A stretch of DNA of 64,000 bases from Acidobacteriota bacterium. GTDB taxonomy: Bacteria; Acidobacteriota; Thermoanaerobaculia; Multivoradales; JBCCEF01. The DNA is taken from assembly GCA_039030395.1 (NCBI GenBank), contig JBCCEF010000005.1, forward strand, positions 124,001-188,000, read 5' to 3'. This document shows, piece by piece, positions 53,826 through 62,807 of this stretch. The notes under the pieces are model-generated. The model did not search any database and was not told the DNA's origin. It saw only the letters and a list, made by a program, of their open reading frames with translations. How positions within the stretch are numbered: position 1 is the stretch's first letter; every line of letters starts with the position of its first letter. The translations under genes were made by a program, and so were the position numbers.

Positions 53826-55691
53826 ATGTCCTCCCACCAAGCCCAACTCGAAGACGTCCTGCGCCACACCTGGGGCTACGACTCGTTCCGGCCGCTCCAG
53901 CAGGAGGCGATGGAGGCGGTGCTCGCCGGCCGCGATTCCCTCGTCGTGCTGCCCACCGGCGGTGGCAAGTCGCTGTGCTTCCAGGCGCCGGCCCTAGTCG
54001 AAGACAGCGGGTTGGCGCTGGTGGTTTCGCCGCTCATCTCACTGATGAAAGATCAAGTCGACGCTCTCGCCGCCAACGGCGTGGCGGCCGCCTTCCTCAA
54101 CTCCAGCCAGCTGCCGGAGGAGCGCCGACAGGTGCAGGACGGCTTGCGCCGGGGCGAGTACCGGTTGCTCTATGTCTCGCCGGAGCGGTTGGTGATGGAC
54201 GGCTTCCAGAGTTTTCTCGCAGACTGCCGGGTGTCCTACCTGGCGGTGGACGAAGCCCACTGCATCAGCCAGTGGGGGCATGATTTTCGCCCGCCCTATC
54301 GCGAGCTGGGTCGGCTGCGGGAACGCTTTCCGGACCTCGCCGTCCACGCCTACACGGCGACCGCCACCCGCCAGGTACAACGCGACATCGTCGAGCAGCT
54401 TGGACTTCTCGAGCCGGAGGTCCTGGTCGGCTCCTTCGACCGGCCGAACCTCATCTACCGCGCTCGCCGCAAGAACCAGCTCGACCGCCAGTTGCGCGAT
54501 GTCCTGGCCCGCCACGCCGGGGAGGCGGGCATCATCTACTGCATCTCCCGCCGTGAAGTGGAGGAGATCGCCGACAAGCTCCGCGGCTGGGGAGCCAAAG
54601 CCCAGGCCTACCATGCGGGCCTCGACGCCGAGGCCCGCCACGCCTGCCAGGACGCCTTTCTCGAAGAGCGCATCGACACGGTGGTGGCGACCGTTGCCTT
54701 CGGTATGGGAATCGACCGCTCAAACGTCCGCTACGTGGTCCACGTCGGCTCGCCGCGCTCGCCGGAGCACTACCAACAGGAGGCCGGCCGGGCCGGCCGT
54801 GACGGGCTGGAGGCGGAGTGCCTTCTGCTCTATTCGCCGGGGGATTTCGCCACCTGGCGGCGGCTGCTGGAGGCGGACGGCGAACTGAGCGAGGGCGCCC
54901 GGCAGCTCCTGTCGGCGATGCGCCAGTACGCCGGCGCCACCGGCTGCCGCCATCGGGTGCTGACGGAGTATTTCGGCCAGGCCTACGAACCCGACGACTG
55001 CGGCGCCTGCGACTGGTGTTTGGGCGAGCTGGAGACGGTAGACGAGCCGGTGGTGCTGGCCCAGAAGATCCTCTCCTGCGTCGCCCGCCTGGGGCAGCGC
55101 TGGGGCGCCGGGCAGGTGATCGACGTGCTGCGCGGCCGTGAAACGGACAAGGTGCGGGCGCAGGGTCACGCCCAAGTCTCCACCTTTGGACTGCTCGAGG
55201 ATGCTTCGATTTCCGATCTGCGCGGCTTTGTCGGCCAGCTCCGGGATCAGGGTTTTCTGCGGTCGGTCGGGGACCGTTACCCGATACTCCAACTGACCGA
55301 GGAAGGGGTAGCGCTCTTGAAGGGCGGTGCGCCGCCGGAAGACATCGCTCTCTTCCGCCAGCCGGCACCGCGCTCCCGCCCGCGCCGCCGCGCCCGGGAC
55401 GACGAGAACTGGGAAGGAGTGGATCGCGGCCTCTTCGAGCGCCTGCGGGAGTTGCGCCTGGAGATCGCCCGCGAGCGCGAAGTGCCGCCCTACGTCATCT
55501 TCCACGACAGCGTGCTGCGCGAACTGGCCCGCATCCGGCCTTCCCGGCCGGAGAGCCTGCTGCGCGTGCGGGGCGTAGGGGACCGCAAGGCGGAGGATCT
55601 CGGGCCGCGCTTCCTGCCGGTGATCGAAGAGTTCTCGGCGGAGCGGGGACTGGAGCGGGATGTGGGGTTGCTATTGTCGCGCATGGTCTGA
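53826..55691 (+). CDS. recQ: RecQ-family ATP-dependent DNA helicase
   Basis: The 621-residue helicase has motif [16 protein letters not shown] near 41, motif [18 protein letters not shown], motif [22 protein letters not shown] and [11 protein letters not shown], then the RecQ zinc region with Cys in [17 protein letters not shown], the winged helix domain (RQC) and a C-terminal HRDC ([32 protein letters not shown]). It unwinds DNA forks and recombination intermediates. I chose ATG at 53826 ([12 protein letters not shown]). A gene-free block follows. Confidence 0.96.
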   Translation: MSSHQAQLEDVLRHTWGYDSFRPLQQEAMEAVLAGRDSLVVLPTGGGKSLCFQAPALVEDSGLALVVSPLISLMKDQVDALAANGVAAAFLNSSQLPEERRQVQDGLRRGEYRLLYVSPERLVMDGFQSFLADCRVSYLAVDEAHCISQWGHDFRPPYRELGRLRERFPDLAVHAYTATATRQVQRDIVEQLGLLEPEVLVGSFDRPNLIYRARRKNQLDRQLRDVLARHAGEAGIIYCISRREVEEIADKLRGWGAKAQAYHAGLDAEARHACQDAFLEERIDTVVATVAFGMGIDRSNVRYVVHVGSPRSPEHYQQEAGRAGRDGLEAECLLLYSPGDFATWRRLLEADGELSEGARQLLSAMRQYAGATGCRHRVLTEYFGQAYEPDDCGACDWCLGELETVDEPVVLAQKILSCVARLGQRWGAGQVIDVLRGRETDKVRAQGHAQVSTFGLLEDASISDLRGFVGQLRDQGFLRSVGDRYPILQLTEEGVALLKGGAPPEDIALFRQPAPRSRPRRRARDDENWEGVDRGLFERLRELRLEIAREREVPPYVIFHDSVLRELARIRPSRPESLLRVRGVGDRKAEDLGPRFLPVIEEFSAERGLERDVGLLLSRMV

Positions 55692-55723
55692 TTTGCGCTG
55701 GACCGCTGACTCGTTGGGACGCC

Positions 55724-55866
55724 CGGAGGGAGGGGGCGAGGGACCGGGCGCGGCTCTTTTGACTTTCCAGAACCGGCCGCGCCCTGCGCGCTGCGAGCGC
55801 AAACCATCCACGCCTCCCCAGACCCCGACGAGCGCTCGCAGCGAGTTCCCTCGCCCCCTCCCTTCG
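55724..55866 (+). other. Three-way-junction element X
   Basis: Arms 55724-55743 and 55847-55866 form a 20-bp stem with one G.U pair. Inside are a 9-bp stem (GGGCGCGGC / GCCGCGCCC, 55746-55784) with a 21-nt loop, and an 11-bp stem (GCTGCGAGCGC / GCGCTCGCAGC, 55790-55842) with a 31-nt loop that starts AAACC. Stem-loop-stem sizes match element Y exactly except the outer arm. Confidence 0.75.
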
Positions 55867-56053
55867 GCCTCTCCGGACCTCTTCCTCGCGCCCTCAAGCA
55901 GCGCTCATCACAGCAGCCCTCTGCTGGGGCGAGGGCCTCACCGGGCGACTTTCACAAGTCCCCCCTTCGATTCCGCCCACGTCGCTCATCACAGCAGGCT
56001 TTCGCCCAGGGAAGGGTCGAATGTGGAGCTGGTTTGGAGGAGAGGATGGTAGA

Positions 56054-56212
56054 GGGTCGTCGTGGGGGCGGTCGCCGGGGAGCTCGGCACGAGCGCTTGG
56101 AGGGTGATTGGGAGTTGTGAACGGTTTGCGCTCGTGCCGCGCAGAGGGTGGCCTGGAGTGCAAAGTTTGAGAAGCCACCCTCGGTCCCCGGCGACCGCCC
56201 CCACGACGACCC
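56054..56212 (-). other. Three-way-junction element Y, opposite orientation to X
   Basis: The outer arms (56054-56080 and 56186-56212) are a perfect 27-bp inverted repeat. Inside are an 11-bp stem (GGCACGAGCGC / GCGCTCGTGCC, 56086-56138) with a 31-nt loop and a 9-bp stem (GAGGGTGGC / GCCACCCTC, 56144-56182) with a 21-nt loop. Read on the minus strand the order matches X. The 31-nt loops agree at 20 of 31 positions and both begin AAACC; the 21-nt loops share ACTTTnCA. Confidence 0.8.
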
Positions 56213-56369
56213 GTCGAAGCGCACAAAAGCAAGAGCCACCACAGTCCCGCGACCGCCCCCACGACGACCCGGCGAAGCGAAAACAGATCCAGAGTGCCGC
56301 TGACCCAGAGAGCGGTTAGAATCCATCCGTCAGCCCTTCTGGCTGTCATCCCCAACGAGATCTTCATCC

Positions 56370-57863
56370 ATGATTCGGCCTACTACTTCGATTCGCTTCA
56401 TCGCCCTCGCCCTGATCGGTGGAGCGGTGAGTCTGGGCGGGTGCGTGACAGAGGATCCACCGCCCATTCCGCCACGCAGCAATATCCTCCTGGTCACCGT
56501 CGACACCCTACGGGCCGACCATCTCTCCGCCTACGGCTACCCGCGCGAAACCTCGCCGGTGATCGACCGGCTGGCGGCGGAAGGAGTGCGTTTCGATCAA
56601 CCGGCGGTGCAGTGGCCGAAAACCGGGCCGTCCATGGCCTCGATGTTCACCGCCACCTACCCGAAGGACAACGGCATCGTGCGGCGCATCGGACAACCGC
56701 TGCCGTGCCGCTTCGAGATGCTGGCGGAAACCCTGCAGCGGGCCGGGTACCAGACCCATGCGGTGGTCGCCAACGCCGCCTTGGCGAGCGACTTCTACTT
56801 TGACCAGGGCTTCGACACCTACATCGAAACCTGGAAGCTCGATCCGCCCGAGGACGGCAGCGACCCCAACCGCGCCGAGGCGGTGACGCAACTCGCCCTC
56901 GGTCTGCTCGACCGCATCGAGAGCGAGAAGAATGAAGACGGCCAGACCAAGCCGTACTTCCTGTGGGTCCACTACCTCGACCCCCACGCTCCTTACGTGC
57001 CGCCGGGAGAGTGGCGCGACGGCTTCCAGGACGACGAGTACTTCGATCCCACCGAGCGCATCACCATCGCCGACAAGCCGCGCCAACAGATGACCGGTAT
57101 CGGCCGCGACCAGGTGCTCGACGGCCGCGACGAACTGGCCTTCTACCGCGCCCGCTATGACGCCGAGATCTTCTACACGGATTTTCAGATCGGCCGCCTG
57201 CTCGAAGAGGTCGACGTGCGGGGCCTGCGCGAGCGCACCATGACCGTCTTCACCTCGGACCACGGGGAATCCCTGGGCGAGCACCGCTACTACTTCGATC
57301 ACGGTCGTTTCGGTTTCCAGACCTGCGTGCGGGTGCCCTTCATCGTTCACTATCCGGGAGTGCTCGCACCGCGGGTGGACGAAGCGCCGGCGGAACTGCT
57401 GCACCTGACGCCGACCCTCCTCGAGGCGGCGGGGGTGGAACTGGAAGAGGGGCAGCGCTGGCGCCAGGGCCGGAGCCTGACGCCTCGCCTGCTGGGCGAA
57501 ACGCCGGAGGCGCCCACCCTGGCCTACTCCGAAGCCGGCTGGGAAACCAAGAACAAGTGGCAGAAGATCGTGCGCGACGAGCGCTTCAAGCTGGTCTTCG
57601 CCCAAACCCGCCCGGAGCAGCGCTGGATCGGCGGAGAAGGGGTGCGCTTCACCCTCTTCGACCTGCGGGAAGACCCCGAAGAGACGCGCAACGTGGCCGA
57701 GGAATACCCGGAAGATCTCGAACGCCTGCAGCGCCTGCTCTCCGCCTGGAACGGCGCCGACCGATTCGATCCGCTGCTCGACGAAGTGGGCGGCGCCTGC
57801 GGCGACGAGCGAAGTATGGGTGGGGAAACCGAGTCGCTTTTGAAGTCCTTGGGGTATCTGTAG
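56370..57863 (+). CDS. Sulfatase-fold lipoprotein (Thr-type, no TPR)
   Basis: The 497-residue lipoprotein (IALALIGGAVSLGGC) has the sulfatase-fold metal motifs NILLVTVDTLRADHLSAYGY, HYLDPHAPYVPPG and TVFTSDHGESLGEHRYYFDHGRF. At the nucleophile site the chain reads WPKTGPSMASMFTA, so Thr stands where a sulfatase has Cys/Ser, and Met where Arg usually is. Unlike the two other relatives in this window, no TPR repeats follow. It ends in LKSLGYL, the short tail common to this family (compare RSLGYTAG and RALGYAGG). Substrate unknown; likely a phosphate or phosphonate ester. Confidence 0.87.
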   Translation: MIRPTTSIRFIALALIGGAVSLGGCVTEDPPPIPPRSNILLVTVDTLRADHLSAYGYPRETSPVIDRLAAEGVRFDQPAVQWPKTGPSMASMFTATYPKDNGIVRRIGQPLPCRFEMLAETLQRAGYQTHAVVANAALASDFYFDQGFDTYIETWKLDPPEDGSDPNRAEAVTQLALGLLDRIESEKNEDGQTKPYFLWVHYLDPHAPYVPPGEWRDGFQDDEYFDPTERITIADKPRQQMTGIGRDQVLDGRDELAFYRARYDAEIFYTDFQIGRLLEEVDVRGLRERTMTVFTSDHGESLGEHRYYFDHGRFGFQTCVRVPFIVHYPGVLAPRVDEAPAELLHLTPTLLEAAGVELEEGQRWRQGRSLTPRLLGETPEAPTLAYSEAGWETKNKWQKIVRDERFKLVFAQTRPEQRWIGGEGVRFTLFDLREDPEETRNVAEEYPEDLERLQRLLSAWNGADRFDPLLDEVGGACGDERSMGGETESLLKSLGYL

Positions 57864-57899
57864 CAGGCGTGAACGGATTCGAGTAGTTGGCATTTCGCG

Positions 57900-58049
57900 A
57901 CTGAGCCTGAAAGGCTGGGCGCCCCCGGCGACTAGCTGCCGGGATGGGGGTGAGCCGAAAAGCTTGATTTTCGGGCGAGGGGGGCGTCCAGCCCCTCCTA
58001 GGATCAATAGCCAAAAAATCCGCGAAGCGGAGTTCAGCGGTCTGTTAGC
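57900..58049 (+). repeat. Intergenic hairpin repeat, copy B
   Basis: Copy B lies between the convergent sulfatase-fold and response-regulator genes. It contains GAGCCTGAAAGGCT (57903-57916), CCCGGC / GCCGGG (57924-57943), stem CCGAAAA / TTTTCGG (57955-57974), a GGGGC / GCCCC stem (57981-57995) and the tail GTTCAGCGGTCTGTTAGC (58032-58049), which enters the last codons and stop of the response regulator. Confidence 0.7.
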
Positions 58050-58726
58050 TTGTAGCCCAGGCCGTGGATGGTGACCAGCCAGCGGGGATCCGCCGGGGTG
58101 TCTTCAATCTTCTTGCGCAGCTTGGCGATGTGGGTGTCGACGGTGCGGGTATAGGGGATCGCGTCGTAGCCCCACACGCCGTCGAGGAGTTGATCGCGAC
58201 TCACCACCTCGCCGCGGTGGGCGGCGAAGTATTCGAGCAGCCGGAACTCACGCGGTGAGAGGGATAGCGGGTGCCCGCCCTTGGTCGCCTCGTGGCGGCG
58301 GAAGTCCACCGTCACCTCGCCGATGTGGATGACCTGCTCCTCGTCGCCGCCGCGATGTCCCTGCGCTCGGCGTAGCACCGCCTCGGCGCGGGCGAACAGT
58401 TCCATGAAGCTGAAAGGTTTGGTGATGTAGTCGTCGGCACCGAGCTTCAGTCCCAGAATCTTGTCGATCTCCTGACCGCGGGCCGTCAGCATGATGATCG
58501 GCACCGCATTGCCCTCACCGCGCAGGTCCCGGCAGACGTCCAGGCCGGTCTTCTTGGGCAGCATCACGTCCAGAATGATCAGCTCCGGCGAGCCTTCTTG
58601 GGCGGCGGACAGACCCGCTTCGCCGTCGCGGGCGACGGTCACGTCATAGCCCTCGTACTCGAAGCCGTCCTTCAAGGCAACGGCCATCGCCTCGTCGTCT
58701 TCGACGATCAGCACCCGGTGGCTCAC
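58034..58726 (-). CDS. OmpR/PhoB-type response regulator
   Basis: The 230-residue regulator has a receiver domain with acidic pocket EDDE near 9-12, phosphorylated Asp in [12 protein letters not shown] near 53, Lys in [11 protein letters not shown] near 103, and a winged-helix output domain with the [24 protein letters not shown] and [13 protein letters not shown] recognition segment. It controls unknown target promoters. A GTG start overlaps the kinase stop by 4 bases, so the pair is translationally coupled, with the kinase upstream. Confidence 0.95.
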   Translation of the reverse strand: MSHRVLIVEDDEAMAVALKDGFEYEGYDVTVARDGEAGLSAAQEGSPELIILDVMLPKKTGLDVCRDLRGEGNAVPIIMLTARGQEIDKILGLKLGADDYITKPFSFMELFARAEAVLRRAQGHRGGDEEQVIHIGEVTVDFRRHEATKGGHPLSLSPREFRLLEYFAAHRGEVVSRDQLLDGVWGYDAIPYTRTVDTHIAKLRKKIEDTPADPRWLVTIHGLGYKLTDR

Positions 58727-60396
58727 GGCTTCTCCTCGTCAACGGTTTCCCCGGTTGGCTCCAGCGGAAAATGTAGCGAGAAAGTACTGCCGCGGCCGAG
58801 ATCGGACTTGACGTCCACCCGCCCGCCGTGGGCCTCGACGATGTGCTGCACGATCGACAGGCCGAGGCCGGCGCCGCGCACATCGTGCACCAGGCCGGTG
58901 CCCACCCGGTGGAAGCGGTCGAAGATGTGCTTCTGCTCCTCGCGCGAAATGCCGATGCCGTGATCCCGCACCGAGACCACCGCCTCGCCGGTTTCCGGGT
59001 CGCCGCGGCGCTCGATCGTCACCTGGATCTCCTGGCCGCCGTTCGAGTACTTGACGGCGTTGTCGATCAAATTGCACACCGCCTGCACCAGGGCGCCGGG
59101 ATCGGCGTTCAGCAGCAGCGGCTCGTCGGCTTCAGGTCGTTCCAGATACACCCGGAAGCCCTTCTGCCGTAGCCGCACCTCGAAGGTCTTGAGGGCGCCG
59201 GCCACCAGCTCTTCGAGATCGCAGAGTTCCCGGTGGTACACCTTGCCACCGGACTCGATGCGCGAAAAGTCGAGAATGTTGTCGATCAACTGCGTCAGCC
59301 GCCGGCTCTCCGTCTCGATGTACTCGCCGTACTCGCGGACCTTCGCCGCATCCGTCACCCGGTCGAGGCGCATGAACTCGCCAAAGACTCGGATCGACGA
59401 CAGGGGAGTACGCAGCTCGTGGGAGACGTTCGAGACAAAGTCGCTCTTCATCTCCGACAGATGCATTTCCCGCGAGGCGGTGCGCAGCGCCAGGCCGATG
59501 CCGCCCAGGAGTACCAAGGCCAGGACAGCGGAGAGGGTCAAGTTGAACAAGAAGTTGGCCCGCGCCCACTGCTCCGGAGTGGAAGTTGGGCTGTGGATCG
59601 ACACCTTCCAATCGTCGAAGGGTTTGGGCAGCCGTCGGATCGTCCGCTCGCGATTCCCGGAGTCCTCGTCCTCCGGTCCGATCATCCGCTCGCCGCGCTG
59701 ATTCCAGACCGTCGCCACCAGATCCGGCTGCTTGCCGAGGACCTCCTCGAAGGCCGAAGGCAGCACGTTGTCCCGATAGTGGTCGGGATCGAGCGTCATC
59801 CCCGCCAGCCCCACCAGCCGCGATTCATCGTCCACAAGAGGCCGGATCATCAGCCGCATCTCGGGATCGTCCCGGAAGCCCTCGGGCTCGGGTTTCTCGA
59901 CCCTCCGCTCCATCCGGCCGCGCACGATCCAGGGCACGGCGGCGGCGTAGAACGCCTGGATGCGAGGCGACTCCGCTGCTTTCACCATCGACTTTGTTTC
60001 GAAGTCGTAGAGGGAAATCTTGGCGGGGTCCCCAAAGGAGACGACGAAGTAGGTGCGGGAGCCCGAAAGCTCGTTGGACACTTTGGTGAAGTGCTTGGCG
60101 AGCTTGCCCTCGTACTCGGGTTTCAGCGCCGTGGCGGACACGGAAAGAGACCATTCCGCCTCCTTCCAGGTGCCGTAGCCGACGTTCTTCGCGATGGCGT
60201 CCAGGTAGGTACCGAGACTCGCTTCCCGAGCTACCCGCGAACTCTCCTCCAACTCCGTCAACCAGCGGTACTGCAGGCCCAGGAGGATCAGCAAGGGAAC
60301 CAGCGCCGCGAGGAATCCCAACAGCAGAGCACGGCGCCGGGCTCGCGCGCGGCGCTTGGGGAATCCTTCCGGTGGGCGGGATCGCACCTTCGTCAT
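58723..60396 (-). CDS. Sensor histidine kinase with extracellular sensor domain
   Basis: The 557-residue kinase has transmembrane helices near 23-43 and 278-300, bracketing a ~230-residue extracellular sensor with helical then beta-rich features ([46 protein letters not shown]) that resembles Cache-type sensors. After the second helix comes the H-box [19 protein letters not shown] (His about 324), N-box [10 protein letters not shown] and G-boxes DHGIGIS and GAGLGLSIV. It partners the overlapping regulator. The ATG at 60396 ([12 protein letters not shown]) was chosen. The signal is unknown. Confidence 0.93.
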   Translation of the reverse strand: MTKVRSRPPEGFPKRRARARRRALLLGFLAALVPLLILLGLQYRWLTELEESSRVAREASLGTYLDAIAKNVGYGTWKEAEWSLSVSATALKPEYEGKLAKHFTKVSNELSGSRTYFVVSFGDPAKISLYDFETKSMVKAAESPRIQAFYAAAVPWIVRGRMERRVEKPEPEGFRDDPEMRLMIRPLVDDESRLVGLAGMTLDPDHYRDNVLPSAFEEVLGKQPDLVATVWNQRGERMIGPEDEDSGNRERTIRRLPKPFDDWKVSIHSPTSTPEQWARANFLFNLTLSAVLALVLLGGIGLALRTASREMHLSEMKSDFVSNVSHELRTPLSSIRVFGEFMRLDRVTDAAKVREYGEYIETESRRLTQLIDNILDFSRIESGGKVYHRELCDLEELVAGALKTFEVRLRQKGFRVYLERPEADEPLLLNADPGALVQAVCNLIDNAVKYSNGGQEIQVTIERRGDPETGEAVVSVRDHGIGISREEQKHIFDRFHRVGTGLVHDVRGAGLGLSIVQHIVEAHGGRVDVKSDLGRGSTFSLHFPLEPTGETVDEEKP

Positions 60397-60575
60397 GGCG
60401 GCAATATAGCCCACCCGCCAAGGCGAAAAGACCCGGTTTTACAGATTGTTGACATCTCTCACAAGCTTTTACGGCGCCTCCAGGACATTCACACGGCGGC
60501 TCTCTAGCCTTTGACTCGTGGCGGAGCGCTACCGCCCGAATCACAAAGAGCAACACCGGATAGGAGGATCCACGA

Positions 60576-61049
60576 ATGAAGCTTTCCACCTGGCTCGTCG
60601 CCCTGACCGCCCTCGCCGCCATCACCGCCAGCGTCTACGGCGGCGACTACAAGAAGTGCGATGCCAGCACCGAAGAGTGCCTCACGGCGATGGCCGAGAA
60701 GATCCGCTCCAAGGGTTGGCTGGGGATCGAGACCGAGAAGAACGCCGACGGCCGCTACGCCGTCACCGCCGTCACCGCCGACAGCCCGGCCGCCGAAGCC
60801 GGATTCCGTGCCGGCGACGTGCTCTTCGCCCTGAATGGCGTCGAACTGAGCTCTGAGAACAAAAAGAAGCTCGCCAAGGTCAAGAAGAGCCTCGGCCCCG
60901 GCGCCAAGGCCGACTACGTGGTGCTGCGCGGCGAGTCCAAGACTAAGCTCGTCGCCGAACTCGCCCCGGTGCCGGACACCGTGATGGCGCAGTGGATCGG
61001 CCAGCACATGCTCGACCAGCACGCCTACGTCACCGTCGCAGCGCGGTGA
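60576..61049 (+). CDS. Exported PDZ-domain protein
   Basis: The 157-residue protein has a signal peptide (STWLVALTALAAITASVYGG) and one PDZ domain at about 48-120: KGWLGIETEKNADGRYAVTAV, then DSPAAEAGFRAGDVLFALNGVELSSENKKKLAKV, the carboxylate-loop and substrate-binding parts. Two Cys (KKCDASTEEC) near 27-34 could form a disulfide. A stand-alone PDZ protein may be an adaptor or chaperone for exported proteins. AGGAGG lies 8 bases before the ATG. The bidirectional terminator follows. Confidence 0.87.
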   Translation: MKLSTWLVALTALAAITASVYGGDYKKCDASTEECLTAMAEKIRSKGWLGIETEKNADGRYAVTAVTADSPAAEAGFRAGDVLFALNGVELSSENKKKLAKVKKSLGPGAKADYVVLRGESKTKLVAELAPVPDTVMAQWIGQHMLDQHAYVTVAAR

Positions 61050-61111
61050 GCAATCAGCTCAGACTTCAAGATCCTTGAGGGGCCTCATACCTTTGAGGAA
61101 GCAGCGTGAAA

Positions 61112-61143
61112 AAGGGCGATCGGCTGAGGCGCCGGTCGCCCTT
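61112..61143. terminator. Bidirectional terminator between PDZ and RRM genes
   Basis: A 12-bp stem with one G.T pair (AAGGGCGATCGG / CCGGTCGCCCTT, 61112-61143) and an 8-nt loop is flanked by AAAA on the left and CTTTTT on the right, so it works in both directions for the convergent neighbours. Confidence 0.85.
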
Positions 61144-61174
61144 CTTTTTGCGAGCAGGCCTGAGGAAGGAGCGG

Positions 61175-61615
61175 TTACAGACTTCTCTTGCGGCCGCGGA
61201 GGCCTCGTCGGCTGCCCTTGGGCTTGCCGCCTCCGGCATTGCCCTTGTAGCCTCCGCCGCCTCCACCCCCACCGAAGCCTCCACCGCCACCGCCGAAATC
61301 GGCGAAGTCGCCGGCCTGCGGACGAAAGTCCTGGCGCGGCGGGCGCGGACCGGAGGGCGGACGTCGCGGACGGTCCTGGGCCTCGTTGATATTCAAATTG
61401 CGGCCGGCCAGCTCCGTGCCGTTGTACTGCTCGATCGCCTGAGCGGCCTCTTCGGGGGAGGAGAATTCAACAAACGCGAAGCCGCGGGGACGACCCGTGG
61501 CGCGGTCCGTTGGCAGGTACACATCCACGACCTCGCCGGCTCCCGCGAGGTAAGTGCTGAGCTCGTCCTTGGTGGTTTGAAAGTTCAGGTTGCCGACGAA
61601 GACTTTGGAGGAAAT
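61175..61615 (-). CDS. RRM RNA-binding protein with Gly-rich tail, likely ATT start
   Basis: A 146-residue protein with a single RRM (about 3-80): RNP2 VFVGNL and RNP1 RGFAFVEF are both present. The tail is Gly-rich (DFGGGGGGFGGGGGGGG) and ends basic, like cyanobacterial and other bacterial cold-responsive RRM proteins. At the N-terminus the conserved start MSSKVFVGNL lacks an ATG, GTG or TTG; the codon there is ATT, and AAGGAG sits 7 bases upstream. An in-frame TTG nine codons further up has no such site. ATT (61615) is therefore preferred. Probably an RNA chaperone. Confidence 0.8.
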   Translation of the reverse strand: MSSKVFVGNLNFQTTKDELSTYLAGAGEVVDVYLPTDRATGRPRGFAFVEFSSPEEAAQAIEQYNGTELAGRNLNINEAQDRPRRPPSGPRPPRQDFRPQAGDFADFGGGGGGFGGGGGGGGYKGNAGGGKPKGSRRGLRGRKRSL

Positions 61616-61814
61616 GGTTGTTCTCCTTGCAGATTCAGCCAATCGGTACCGCGGGCGCCCGGAGAGCGCTCAGGGCTGCTCTTTTCCAACCATGCCGCCG
61701 GATGCGATCCATGGCGAAGAGCGCCAAGGAGTGTAGCAGGGGGTCAGGACCCAAACAAGCGAGAATGGGGCGTGACCTCAGAATGTCAAGGGATGCGTGA
61801 AGATCGAAGAGTCG

Positions 61815-62738
61815 TTACGGAGCAGGCAAGAGGGGAGCGGAGAGGTCGGAATTGAGCTGCCCAAACTGGTCGGCCAAAAGACTGAACTCATCGTTCTGCG
61901 CGCCATCGGCGAGGAGCGTTTCGATGCGCCCCAGCGATGCTTCAACGGAAGGGTTTAAGGCCCGCACATCGCGAGGCGAAGATTTCGGCCGACGGCGCCA
62001 ATGGCGGTCTAGTTCCTCCGTCGCACCAAAGACGGCGGCAATGCGGCCGGTCTCGGTCCAAAGTCCCCACTCGAGTACCTCCTCCGAGAGTCCTTTGCGG
62101 AGGGTGGATTCCAGGGCTTCAGTTTCCTCGGCTAGGCTGCCGTCGAGAGTTGTCGGCCTCAAGGCTTGTCGCAGTTGCCCTTGCGCAATCTCCAGCTTTT
62201 CCTTATCGCCCAGAAGTCGCGCCGCTGTGATCCGAGCGAGGAGCACGCCGGCCTTGAAGTCGACGGAAGTGTCAACGTGAGAAGGGTCTCCACTGCGTGG
62301 CTGGCTCAAGCTTGACACACCCAGGCTGATGGCTGCGCCTCGGTAGTCCGCGAGCCAGGCGAGCCGCTCCTCCGCGCTGCGGGGAGCCTTGGGAATCAAG
62401 AAAATCAGGGCCAGAATAGCCGCGATGGCACCAAGAGTCAGCGCCGCCCGGCGCTTGGGGAAAGCGAGGGGTGGCTTCACAACGGCCGGGTCGACAGAAT
62501 CCGGCAACGGATCCGGGGCGACGGTTTGCTGTGGCTCTAGAAGGACCTCGTCGTCCTCCTCCGAGGCGTCTAGGAAAGCGTATCCATCAACCACCGCGTC
62601 TCGGCATTCTGGGCATCTCGCGATGTGACCGGTCACCTGAGTCCGGCGATCTCCGGAGAGCCGACCCTCGACGAAGGCGGCGAGATCCGCAGGCTTTGGG
62701 CAATGCTGTATAGGCATATTCATCTTTTCGCCCGCCAT
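61815..62738 (-). CDS. Anti-sigma factor with zinc-finger domain
   Basis: The 307-residue protein has the zf-HC2 motif in PADLAAFVEGRLSGD and GHIARCPECRDAV (H-x3-C-x2-C) at about 15-45, a transmembrane helix (AALTLGAIAAILALIFLIP) near 99-118, and a helical C-terminal region with TPR-like character (TRLLARITAARLLGDKEKLEIAQGQLRQAL area). It pairs with the sigma factor gene located 69 bp upstream on the same strand. The start is likely ATG at 62738; ATGs at 62723 and 62717 are alternatives. It should keep that sigma factor inactive. Confidence 0.8.
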   Translation of the reverse strand: MAGEKMNMPIQHCPKPADLAAFVEGRLSGDRRTQVTGHIARCPECRDAVVDGYAFLDASEEDDEVLLEPQQTVAPDPLPDSVDPAVVKPPLAFPKRRAALTLGAIAAILALIFLIPKAPRSAEERLAWLADYRGAAISLGVSSLSQPRSGDPSHVDTSVDFKAGVLLARITAARLLGDKEKLEIAQGQLRQALRPTTLDGSLAEETEALESTLRKGLSEEVLEWGLWTETGRIAAVFGATEELDRHWRRRPKSSPRDVRALNPSVEASLGRIETLLADGAQNDEFSLLADQFGQLNSDLSAPLLPAP

Positions 62739-62807
62739 GGAACTAGACGGACTTCCTGCGACGGATTTGGCGAAGCCGGTGCGAGAAATCCATTGCCATG
62801 CGGTTTC

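Larger units (their letters stand above)
55692..56369. other. Gene-free block with two structured elements in inverted orientation
   Basis: The 678 bases between recQ and the next sulfatase-fold gene hold no supported gene. They contain structured elements X and Y (entered separately), a repeated CGCTCATCACAGCAG motif at 55902 and 55983 (81 bp apart), and a duplicated arm of element Y: the 58-bp unit starting at 56192 (CGACCGCCCCCACGACGACC) recurs at 56250. ACTTTCAC at 55948 resembles the element loop. Confidence 0.7.

Noticed and set aside
55692-56369. Possible retron or CRISPR-associated RNA at the structured block
   Set aside because: No reverse transcriptase or cas gene in the window; the structure is supported but not that class.
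56508-58007. A 499-codon open frame on the minus strand
   Set aside because: Antisense to the sulfatase-fold lipoprotein gene and intergenic repeat B; no domain.
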